Assembly (NCBI GenBank): GCA_003136075.1
Contig: PNBP01000029.1
Coordinates: 3,744 to 11,287 of the forward strand
Direction of reading: 5' to 3'
DNA from: Methanoregula sp.
GTDB lineage: Archaea; Halobacteriota; Methanomicrobia; Methanomicrobiales; Methanospirillaceae
Length of the DNA stretch: 7,544 nt
Below are positions 1-5,745 of the stretch, piece after piece. A program made the translations under genes and the position numbers. Positions within the stretch are counted from its first letter, which is position 1; the number at the start of each line of letters is the position of its first letter. The notes under the pieces were generated by a model. That model was not told the origin of the DNA. It saw only the letters and a list, made by a program, of their open reading frames with translations, and searched no databases.

Positions 1-517
1 AGTCAGAGATGAACCGGGAGGTCATCGGGTCAAGCCCGCTCGTCGCTTCATCATAGACCAGAAATGACGGGTCATGGATAAGTGAGCGGGCGATTGCAAC
101 CTTGCGTTTCATCCCTTTTGAGAACTCCCCGATTTTTTTGCCGTCGGGTTCAAGGGTCAGCGCCGCGAAGAGCTGGCGGGACCGCACCGCGATCTCCTGT
201 GGGGAGAGCCCGTAGATCTCGCCAAAGAATGCAAGGTAGTTCTCCGCAGTCATCGTCTCGTAAAGACGGGACTCTTCCGGGAGATAGCCGAGATTTTCCT
301 TGAGCGCAAGCGGATTTTTCACAACGTCGATGTCATTGATATACAACTCTCCTTTTGTCGGTGCCACAAGACCGGACACGATCTTCAGAAGCGTTGTCTT
401 GCCTGCACCGTTGTGCCCGATAATGCCGAAGATCTCGCCGTCCTCAAACGAGAAGCTGACGTCATCGAGCGCCAGGAAGTTATCGTATTGTTTGGTTACG
501 TTTTTTGCCGTTATCAT
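1..517 (-). CDS. ABC transporter ATP-binding protein, NatA/CcmA type (3' end outside window)
   Basis: This is the nucleotide-binding subunit of an ABC exporter, acting on the cytoplasmic face of the membrane. About 172 N-terminal residues are present and the gene continues off the left edge. The translation shows Walker A GHNGAGKTT near residues 34-42, a signature helix of the variant form FSKGMKRK, and Walker B plus D-loop FLVYDEATSGLDP near the cut end; the H-loop would lie outside. The FSKGMK signature instead of LSGGQ is usual in archaeal and Gram-positive ATPases that pair with ABC-2 permeases. The start is the ATG at 515-517; the frame stays open only to a stop at 536-538 and holds no better start. 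The SD site is weak (AAGG). The gene is divergent from two ABC-2 permease genes, so pairing with them is inferred. The substrate is unknown. Confidence 0.93.
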   Translation of the reverse strand, partial: MITAKNVTKQYDNFLALDDVSFSFEDGEIFGIIGHNGAGKTTLLKIVSGLVAPTKGELYINDIDVVKNPLALKENLGYLPEESRLYETMTAENYLAFFGEIYGLSPQEIAVRSRQLFAALTLEPDGKKIGEFSKGMKRKVAIARSLIHDPSFLVYDEATSGLDPMTSRFISD

Positions 518-548
518 AAACCGGGCCTTAATCGATCAGACTTGTGCT

Positions 549-557
549 GTATAAAAG
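549..557 (-). promoter_or_regulatory. Candidate TATA box of the ABC ATPase gene
   Basis: Read leftward the site is CTTTTATAC. A transcript start about 25 bases downstream would fall near 525-530 and give a leader of roughly 10 bases before the ATG at 517, a normal archaeal arrangement. The other strand reads TATAAAAG, so rightward firing cannot be excluded. The call rests on sequence and spacing only. Confidence 0.45.
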
Positions 558-720
558 ATAATAGTTGGGATAAAACCAAGCTGATGCCTGAACCGCCGGT
601 AGAATTGCTGTGGCACGTAAGAGAATTTCGTGCGCGGGAGCATGTATGAATAACCGCCAGTTTTACCCGCACTTTTTCTCTTTATTTTTTATGCCAATTT
701 GTCAGAACGGTGAACTATTT

Positions 721-777
721 CATCAGGTGTAGATACTATTCTGTACTGGTACCCCTCATCCCGCCAAGTATCTGATG
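721..777. repeat. Imperfect inverted repeat upstream of the permease operon
   Basis: CATCAG (721-726) and AGATACT (731-737) are mirrored by AGTATCT (767-773) and CTGATG (772-777). The right arm, AGTATCTGATG, pairs with the left arm if about six bases bulge out, leaving a loop of roughly 29 bases. The right arm ends 46 bases before the preferred TTG start at 824. It could be a leader hairpin or a regulator site; no function is established. Confidence 0.4.
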
Positions 778-823
778 GTGATTGCACGGGGTTTGCAGGA
801 GCAAAAGGACGGTGTGTCCGGTT

Positions 824-2629
824 TTGAGTACCCTATCAGATATCTCTACCATCGCCCGATGGGAACTAAAGAAGTCGTTCTCGATGATGTCACGGGACGT
901 CCTGCCGATTGCCATTATTCTTTTTGTCCTGCTGGTTGCTGTCACCGGGTTTGCCGCACAGAGCGGTATGCACCTGCAGGACGGGATCTACAAGATAGGC
1001 GTCGATGACCATGCTCTCGCCCGGCTGTTTGCCTCCGATGCCCGTTTTACCGTCTACGAAACCGATGCTCCTGCGCTTGTTATGAACCGGGACTCGTATG
1101 ACCTGATCGTCATCAACGGGCAGGTGTACGGCAGCACAACCGAGAAAGGGAAGGCTGCAGTAAAAACGCTGGAGCGGGACTACGGCAAATATGTTAACAG
1201 CGTCTATAATCAGGAGGACGATCTCTTCGCTGCATACCCGCTCTGGATTGATGTGCAGGATGTGAAAAGCGAACTGGACTTTATGGCCACCCAGAGCGGG
1301 GAGTATGTCAAAGCAGCGCCTAATACCGGTGCTCCCGTCCCAGTCGGCGAGATAAAATCGATTCCCACACCCTCACCCACGCTCCAGTTTTCGCAGGACC
1401 AGCTGCGGCAGGAACTGGTAAAAACCTCATCTTCAAACACCCAGATCTCGCGGTACACCGATGTGCTCTCATCGGGCAGTTCCATGGGCTCGTTCAGGAC
1501 TCCTTCGCAACTCTCGCCGCCGCTGCCCTTTGATTCGATCATCCTTGTCTTTGTCTTTATCTTCCCGCTCTACTTCACCTCGCAGTTTTTTATGATGAGC
1601 ATCATGAACGAGCGCATCGAGCGCAAAGGCGAGGTCCTCCTTTCCACCCCGCTAACAACCTCATCGATCATCATCGGCAAGATGCTCCCGTACTTTATCG
1701 GCATGGTTGTAATCTGCACCGGTCTCACCTTTTATATCAAAGCCTCGCCGATCATTATCCTCCCTCTCATCCCGATTATCTTCTTCTTTCTGGCCAATGC
1801 GCTTCTCATCGGGATGCTCTCCCGCAGTTTCAAGGAACTCTCGTTTGTCTCCATCTTCTTCTCAACGGTTGCAACGTCTTATCTCTTCTTCCCCAGTATC
1901 TTTGCAAACGTCCACGTGATCAGCCTGATCTCCCCGCTCACGCTTATTGTCCTCACCCTGCAGGGGACAGCATGGACGATCACGGACTATCTCTATTCCA
2001 CCTCGCTCTTCTGGCTGACAGGCGCCGTGCTCTTCTATATCGGTGTGAAGAATTTCAAGGAGGAGCGGCTCTTCTCGGAAAAACCGTTCCTGCACCGGAT
2101 CCGTGAGTTCCTCGCAGAAGTCCTCTCGCGCCGGCATGTGAATCTCTCCCTCTTCCTGCTCGCCGGGTTCTCAATACCGTTTGTCTTCATGGTGCAGATG
2201 ATGTGCCTTGTGCTTTTCTTCAACCTGCCCATGCCGTACTCCCTCGTGCTGCTGATCGTGTTTGCCGCATTTATCGAGGAACTGGTAAAAGCGGTGGGGA
2301 TCTACACCTACTTTGCCGGGGATCCCGGATTCCTGACCTGGAAAAATCTTGTCCTTGGCTGTGCCGCCACGGCAATCGGCTTCCTTGTTGGGGAAAAACT
2401 CCTGCTGTTTATCACGCTTGCCCAGATCACCGAGTCGATATTCGGGAGCGTCCTCTTCCTCTCGCTTGGAGCGCTCTGGATGCCGCTCCTCCTGCATTTT
2501 GCCGGTGTGGTGATTGTTGCCTGCTGCCTGAAATTCTGGGGTAGAAAGGGGTTTGTGCCCGGCCTTGTCCTGGCAACGATTATCCACTGCCTGTATAACT
2601 TCACGATAATTCTGGGGTGGATCCGATGA
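824..2629 (+). CDS. ABC-2 permease fused to a PrsW-type intramembrane protease domain
   Basis: This is a membrane protein of about 601 residues. Residues 1-415 form an ABC-2 permease: an N-terminal amphipathic stretch (ARWELKKSF), TM1 at about 26-45, an extracytoplasmic domain to about 230 ending in a Ser/Thr/Pro-rich linker, then TM2 at about 237-259 and the cytoplasmic motif GEVLLSTPLT (269-278), typical of the family, followed by more membrane spans. Residues of about 440-601 carry the motifs of PrsW (M82): E485-E486-x-x-K489, F520-x-x-x-E524, H558 and H588-x-x-x-N592, all in hydrophobic helices. Such enzymes cleave proteins within the membrane; the substrate here is unknown. The stop overlaps the next permease start (ATGA), so the two are coupled. 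The start is uncertain: TTG 824 follows GGTG at 811-814; GTG 812 and TTG 782 are alternatives, and ATG 884 would cut off the amphipathic helix. Confidence 0.85.
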   Translation: MSTLSDISTIARWELKKSFSMMSRDVLPIAIILFVLLVAVTGFAAQSGMHLQDGIYKIGVDDHALARLFASDARFTVYETDAPALVMNRDSYDLIVINGQVYGSTTEKGKAAVKTLERDYGKYVNSVYNQEDDLFAAYPLWIDVQDVKSELDFMATQSGEYVKAAPNTGAPVPVGEIKSIPTPSPTLQFSQDQLRQELVKTSSSNTQISRYTDVLSSGSSMGSFRTPSQLSPPLPFDSIILVFVFIFPLYFTSQFFMMSIMNERIERKGEVLLSTPLTTSSIIIGKMLPYFIGMVVICTGLTFYIKASPIIILPLIPIIFFFLANALLIGMLSRSFKELSFVSIFFSTVATSYLFFPSIFANVHVISLISPLTLIVLTLQGTAWTITDYLYSTSLFWLTGAVLFYIGVKNFKEERLFSEKPFLHRIREFLAEVLSRRHVNLSLFLLAGFSIPFVFMVQMMCLVLFFNLPMPYSLVLLIVFAAFIEELVKAVGIYTYFAGDPGFLTWKNLVLGCAATAIGFLVGEKLLLFITLAQITESIFGSVLFLSLGALWMPLLLHFAGVVIVACCLKFWGRKGFVPGLVLATIIHCLYNFTIILGWIR

Positions 2630-3702
2630 AACCCCGGCATCTTACGGTTATCGCAAAAAAAGAGTTCCGGGGGCTTTTTAACGAACGGACGATCCTGCTT
2701 GCCGTCCTGCTCCAGCTCTTTATCGCGATGTTCTCATCGTTTTTAATGGTCGGACTCACCTCGATGTATGACCCGTCATCGCTCTCGAAATATTCCCAGT
2801 TCAGGTACAGTGTCGCGTACGTGGGAAACGATTCTGCGGTGCTTGACTACCTCGAGAAAAGCCCGGACTTCACGGTCTACAAAATGGATCTTTCGCCCGC
2901 GGTAGAGGCACTCAAAGAGCGCAAACTGGCGGCGGTGATCTATGTGCCCGACACGAGCCCGGCTGCACAGGAACCGGTGAAGATTACACTCTATTCGCTC
3001 GCAAACGATATCCAGAGCGCCATCGTTGATGTCAAGATAAAAGATATCTTTCTTGCCTATGAAAAAGACCTGCGGCAGATCCGTGCATACCGGCTGAACG
3101 AGCTGCCGCTGCCGGTCAACATCCCGAAAACCAGCGGCGGGGACTTCTACGAGTTTGTGTACGGGCTGCTGATCCCGCTCCTTGTTTTTATGCCGGCAAT
3201 CATCGCATCCGCGCTGGTTATCGATCTCATCACCGAGGAGTACCAGCACGAGACACTGGAAACGCTGGTCTCAACACCGGTGACCTTTGCCGAGATGGTG
3301 TGGGGCAAAGTGCTCGCCTGCGAACTGCTTGTTCCGGTGCAGGCAGGAGCATGGCTTATCCTGCTCATGATAAACGGGATTGCCATACAAAATGCCGGGC
3401 TGATTTTGGTCCATGTCTGTATCTCGTCCCTGATCCTGATCCTGCTGGGGGCACTTGTGGCCCTGCACTACCGCGAGCGTACAGCTGCGCAATTCATTTT
3501 TTCCACCGCACTGGTCGTCGTCATCCTGTTCGCGCTTGCCCTGCCGGCAAACCCGCTTAATATTCTTACCCAGCTCGCGGTCGGAACTGCGGGCATGACC
3601 CAGTGGGTGGTTTTGGGGGTGAGCATCCTCGCGTGTATCGTCCTTTCGTATATCACCTTCTGGTATGCAGAACTGGTTGGGCGGGAGCACCACACCTCGT
3701 AA
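2626..3702 (+). CDS. ABC-2 type permease (NatB/YhaP-like exporter subunit)
   Basis: This 358-residue membrane subunit is presumed to assemble with the preceding fusion permease and an ATPase into an ABC exporter. It has a basic N-terminus (AKKEFRGLFNERT), TM1 at about 22-43, an extracytoplasmic domain to about 173, TM2 at about 176-200, the cytoplasmic motif ETLETLVSTPVT (209-220) followed by WGK, and about four further helices to the C-terminus. The motif and topology are standard for the NatB/ABC-2 family. The ATG at 2626 is chosen over GTG 2617 because it gives an ATGA overlap with the upstream stop and has a GGGGTGG SD-like site five bases before it. Its extracytoplasmic domain shares the D-x(n)-FTVY-x-x-D pattern (FTVY at 82-85) with the upstream permease (75-78), which suggests duplication. 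The substrate is unknown. Confidence 0.92.
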   Translation: MKPRHLTVIAKKEFRGLFNERTILLAVLLQLFIAMFSSFLMVGLTSMYDPSSLSKYSQFRYSVAYVGNDSAVLDYLEKSPDFTVYKMDLSPAVEALKERKLAAVIYVPDTSPAAQEPVKITLYSLANDIQSAIVDVKIKDIFLAYEKDLRQIRAYRLNELPLPVNIPKTSGGDFYEFVYGLLIPLLVFMPAIIASALVIDLITEEYQHETLETLVSTPVTFAEMVWGKVLACELLVPVQAGAWLILLMINGIAIQNAGLILVHVCISSLILILLGALVALHYRERTAAQFIFSTALVVVILFALALPANPLNILTQLAVGTAGMTQWVVLGVSILACIVLSYITFWYAELVGREHHTS

Positions 3703-3722
3703 CTGCAGGTTTTGCCGGAATA

Positions 3723-3730
3723 TTTTTTTT
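3723..3730 (+). terminator. Poly-T transcription stop of the permease operon
   Basis: A run of eight T begins 21 bases after the stop codon of the second permease, in the orientation of the operon. Oligo-T tracts in the non-template strand are the usual archaeal termination signal; no hairpin is needed or seen here. Confidence 0.55.
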
Positions 3731-3823
3731 GCGCGAGGACGGATACGGGAACACAGGAAACAAAAATGAGACCACGTACAGTTCTTCGTTCTCTTCAAAA
3801 CCTAACGCGGGAGTGTGAATGCC

Positions 3824-3829
3824 AAAAAA
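3824..3829 (-). terminator. Poly-T transcription stop of the lipoprotein gene
   Basis: On the leftward strand CCCTTTTTTGG follows the TAA of the lipoprotein gene by seven bases. With the T8 run at 3723-3730 on the other strand it separates the two convergent transcription units. Confidence 0.5.
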
Positions 3830-3836
3830 GGGATTA

Positions 3837-4328
3837 TTATTTCATGGAGGTGATCTGCTCATCGATGACCTTGTAGACCTTGCCCCCCGAGGTCACATAT
3901 ACCTCGCACCGGTCAGTTCCCCGCGTTCCCACAATAATAATTTCATCGCCGCGCCGGGGTTTCTGACCGGCATCCATGGTCCGGTCAATGACTGTGCCGT
4001 CAGAGAGGGTGGCTACCATGTGAATTGCCTGAACAAAGACCTCGCCTTTGCCCCCATTGTAGAGCAGGTGGATCGTGCTGTCAGTCCGGTCTTTTGTCAG
4101 CTGGAGATCCACGAACTGCTCCGGGGGCAGGGTAACGACCAGATCAAGTGTCGCTGTTGGTACGGGCTGGCTGGTTGTTACCGCAACAGGCATTGTCTGG
4201 GGAGCTGTGGTTTCAACCGGCGTGATCACTGCTTCAGAGGGGCTTGAACAACCGGCAAAAAGCGCACAGCAGATGAGCGCGGAAAAGGCAAGGAGAATAC
4301 ATGCGCATTTCATGAGAATTGCTTTCAT
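3837..4328 (-). CDS. Small lipoprotein of unknown function
   Basis: This 163-residue exported protein is predicted to be lipid-anchored. It has a lysine-containing n-region (MKAILMK), a hydrophobic stretch and the lipobox F-A-G-C with lipidated Cys27, then a Thr/Pro/Val-rich tether to about residue 60 and a compact C-terminal domain. The domain has alternating hydrophobic residues that suggest beta strands (for example IHLLYNGG, VFVQAIHMVATL, EIIIVGT). No catalytic motif is recognised, and the fold resembles accessory lipoproteins that are frequent in Methanomicrobiales. The start is taken at ATG 4328; an upstream in-frame TTG (4355) lacks an SD site. ATG 4313 is a good alternative: it still gives a complete signal peptide, and an A/T box (AAATATAC, 4340-4333) about 24 bases upstream would make it nearly leaderless. 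The gene is monocistronic and convergent with the permease operon. Confidence 0.8.
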   Translation of the reverse strand: MKAILMKCACILLAFSALICCALFAGCSSPSEAVITPVETTAPQTMPVAVTTSQPVPTATLDLVVTLPPEQFVDLQLTKDRTDSTIHLLYNGGKGEVFVQAIHMVATLSDGTVIDRTMDAGQKPRRGDEIIIVGTRGTDRCEVYVTSGGKVYKVIDEQITSMK

Positions 4329-4332
4329 TTGT

Positions 4333-4340
4333 GTATATTT
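4333..4340 (-). promoter_or_regulatory. Possible TATA box of the lipoprotein gene
   Basis: Read leftward the site is AAATATAC. It lies about 24 bases before the ATG at 4313, so a start of transcription at or near that ATG would give a leaderless message. If translation begins at 4328 instead, this cannot be the promoter. No SD site precedes either ATG, which mildly favours the leaderless reading. Confidence 0.3.
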
Positions 4341-4451
4341 CTTATTTGTGCTCAAGATGTATGCGAATGATCAGGCGAATTTTTACCGGATGTTCCCCCT
4401 GCACCACCCATTCCGGGCCGTTCCCGTCCACAAAATTGCAGATAAGAACAG

Positions 4452-4462
4452 TTAAATTAAAA
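4452..4462 (+). promoter_or_regulatory. Candidate TATA box of the zinc-ribbon/RDD gene
   Basis: The A/T-rich TTAAATTAAAA lies 40-50 bases upstream of the ATG at 4503. A transcript start about 25 bases downstream would leave a leader of roughly 20 bases containing the GGAG SD site at 4491-4494. The match is loose because there is no TATA core. Confidence 0.35.
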
Positions 4463-4502
4463 AGGACACCCGGATTAACTCTACATATCAGGAGTACAAG
4501 GA

Positions 4503-5117
4503 ATGTTCTGTCCAAAATGTGGAAAAGAAACTGATGCCTCCGGACAATTCTGCCAGTGGTGCGGGGCAACGATTGAGCCGGCACCGGCGAGATCGGTTGC
4601 AGTTGCCGCCCCGGAAGAGATTGAAGGACCGGAGATCGGCATCTACGCCGGGCTGGGCCGGCGGCTCATCGCGTTTATTATCGATATCATACTCATTCTC
4701 CTCATCGGCGTCGTCGTTATATCGTTTTTTAACCTGATTCCCGGGATCAAATACTTCTATTACCTCACGGTCAGCCATGCGCCGATCAGCTCACTGACGG
4801 AAGCAGGAACGGTTGATGCGGCAGTTGGCCCGATCGTTGCATCGCTTGGCATGCTCCTTATCATCATCCCCTGGCTCTATTATGCAGGGTTTGAGTCCTC
4901 ACGCAGCCAGGCTACCCCCGGCAAGGTGCTCATGAAGATCGAAGTGACCGATCTCGACGGGACACGGCCGACCTTTGCCCGGGCAACACTCCGCCACTTT
5001 GCAAAATTTATCTCGGCGCTGATCATCTTCATCGGATTTCTGATGATCGGGCTCACCAAAAAGAAGCAGGGGCTTCACGATAAGATTGCCGGCTGCCTTG
5101 TTCTCCTTCAGGAATAA
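4503..5117 (+). CDS. Zinc-ribbon and RDD domain membrane protein
   Basis: This 204-residue protein joins an N-terminal zinc ribbon (C3-x2-C6 and C17-x2-C20) to an RDD membrane domain. RDD hallmarks are visible: R53-R54 leading into TM1 (about 55-76) with the buried D61, TM2 at about 108-128, the T-P-G-K turn at 138-141, and a third hydrophobic segment (about 169-184) followed by QGLHDKIAG at 189-197. A flexible Ala/Pro/Glu linker separates the two parts. RDD proteins are widespread and mostly uncharacterised; some affect ion or osmotic homeostasis, but nothing here indicates a substrate. The ribbon would sit in the cytoplasm and may mediate protein contacts. The start is firm: ATG with GGAG eight bases upstream. 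It appears to be a single-gene unit, ending in two poly-T tracts. Confidence 0.92.
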   Translation: MFCPKCGKETDASGQFCQWCGATIEPAPARSVAVAAPEEIEGPEIGIYAGLGRRLIAFIIDIILILLIGVVVISFFNLIPGIKYFYYLTVSHAPISSLTEAGTVDAAVGPIVASLGMLLIIIPWLYYAGFESSRSQATPGKVLMKIEVTDLDGTRPTFARATLRHFAKFISALIIFIGFLMIGLTKKKQGLHDKIAGCLVLLQE

Positions 5118-5138
5118 TTTTTTTTCTCTATTTTTTTT
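5118..5138 (+). terminator. Double poly-T stop of the zinc-ribbon/RDD gene
   Basis: Two runs of eight T (5118-5125 and 5131-5138), separated by CTCTA, begin directly after the TAA. Tandem T tracts are a strong form of the archaeal terminator. Confidence 0.65.
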
Positions 5139-5221
5139 ATAATCCGCAGGGTTCGTAATTCTTCGTACGCTGGTATTGCCAGATTATGCGAAGCCAGAAA
5201 TCTATTGTTGGTTCAATCGCC

Positions 5222-5249
5222 AAAAAAGAGTGGGGAGGGATGAAATCCC
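5222..5249 (-). terminator. Hairpin plus poly-T end of the SemiSWEET gene
   Basis: Just past the stop codon of the leftward gene, GGGAT (5237-5241) pairs with ATCCC (5245-5249) over a three-base loop. On the leftward strand a run of six T (5222-5227) follows about ten bases later. The distance is longer than in bacterial terminators; the T tract alone may suffice in an archaeon. Confidence 0.45.
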
Positions 5250-5250
5250 T

Positions 5251-5505
5251 TTAATGGAACCGGTATTTCATCCACAACAAAAACAGGATAAGAGCAAAGG
5301 TGATGATATTTGCCGCGATGATGGGTAATGATCCAATCCAGATCCCATATACCGTCCAGAGCAGCACACCAATCGCAAAGAGCAGGAGCATCGCCAGCGA
5401 GAGGTCCTTTGTCTCCCTGAGTTTCCAGCTCCTCATCACCTGAGGAACAAACGAGAGCGTGGTGAGCGTCCCGGCGATGCATCCGACAAGAACAATAGTA
5501 TCCAT
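5251..5505 (-). CDS. SemiSWEET family sugar transporter (PQ-loop / MtN3 repeat)
   Basis: This 84-residue membrane protein with three predicted helices has the length of a single MtN3/PQ-loop repeat, which works as a homodimer to carry small sugars across the membrane. Helix 1 (about 4-24) contains the Pro21-Gln22 pair, helix 2 (about 36-57) contains W50 with Y53-G54, and helix 3 (about 59-79) contains N66. The W50/N66 spacing matches the substrate-pocket Trp/Asn pair known in bacterial SemiSWEETs. The start is well supported: ATG at 5503-5505 with GGAG seven bases upstream and a TATA box further out. It is a single-gene unit, and no neighbouring sugar-metabolism gene identifies the substrate. 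Other PQ-loop functions remain possible. Confidence 0.88.
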   Translation of the reverse strand: MDTIVLVGCIAGTLTTLSFVPQVMRSWKLRETKDLSLAMLLLFAIGVLLWTVYGIWIGSLPIIAANIITFALILFLLWMKYRFH

Positions 5506-5537
5506 GAAGTGTCTCCTCGACTATTTGTTTCCCAATT

Positions 5538-5545
5538 GATTTATA
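5538..5545 (-). promoter_or_regulatory. TATA box of the SemiSWEET gene
   Basis: Read leftward the site is TATAAATC. A transcript start about 25 bases downstream would fall near 5516, producing a very short leader that still contains the GAGGAG SD site before the ATG at 5505. Confidence 0.55.
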
Positions 5546-5612
5546 CCGGCAGGCAACCAGCCATTCGTGCCCATGCCTGTGACGTTATCTGTGATTTTTA
5601 TGGATCCCGGGG

Positions 5613-5631
5613 CCGTGAGATGGTCTCACGG
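5613..5631. repeat. Perfect 8-bp hairpin in the intergenic region
   Basis: CCGTGAGA (5613-5620) and TCTCACGG (5624-5631) pair perfectly over a TGG loop, with C- and G-runs flanking the stem. It lies between the methyltransferase stop and the SemiSWEET promoter. No T tract follows on either strand, so it is not a classical terminator; RNA processing, message stability or protein binding are open alternatives. Confidence 0.55.
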
Positions 5632-5667
5632 GGGGCATTCATGGGTTCTCCGGAATAACCATCAGCC

Positions 5668-5691
5668 ACCGATCAGGTAAAAAGGATCGGT
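5668..5691 (-). repeat. Stem-loop downstream of the methyltransferase gene
   Basis: ACCGATC (5668-5674) pairs with GATCGGT (5685-5691) over a ten-base loop. In the leftward transcript the loop carries CTTTTT. It lies 55 bases past the methyltransferase stop and may mark the 3' end of that message. Confidence 0.45.
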
Positions 5692-5745
5692 CGCGAAGTG
5701 CGAAAGTGGAAAGGAGGCGAAGAACAAAGAGAGATTAATAAAATC

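Larger units (their letters stand above)
518..823. other. Divergent intergenic region between ATPase and permease genes
   Basis: These roughly 300 bases separate the leftward ATPase gene from the rightward permease pair. They hold the candidate leftward TATA box at 549-557, a pyrimidine/A-T rich stretch around 672-690 (CTCTTTATTTTTTATG) that might contain a weak rightward promoter, and an imperfect inverted repeat at 721-777. Short open frames here have no convincing ribosome binding site or protein character. Both divergent units could be controlled from here, but no operator is recognised. Confidence 0.5.

Noticed and set aside
82..649. Three rightward open frames (82-303, 300-554, 413-649)
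   Set aside because: They overlap the ABC ATPase gene on the other strand, which has full Walker A, signature and Walker B motifs; their own translations have no domain character.
2171..2587. Leftward open frame of 138 codons inside the fusion permease
   Set aside because: It is a shadow of a hydrophobic coding strand: the product is full of charged residues and His/Gln, with no recognisable fold, and the other strand encodes motif-bearing membrane helices.
3271..3798. Leftward open frame of 175 codons opposite the second permease
   Set aside because: It is antisense to a well-supported ABC-2 permease and its composition is typical of a shadow frame.
3766..3876. Rightward 36-codon frame with an AGGA-like site upstream
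   Set aside because: It spans a poly-T stop and the 3' end of the lipoprotein gene, and its product is unremarkable.
5161..5193. Imperfect stem CTTCG...CTGG-TATTG-CCAG...CGAAG
   Set aside because: Two short stems separated by an unequal internal loop are within what chance gives; not listed as a feature.
5573..5680. Rightward 35-codon frame spanning the 8-bp hairpin
   Set aside because: There is no SD site before the ATG, and a coding frame running through a perfect hairpin offers no recognisable protein.
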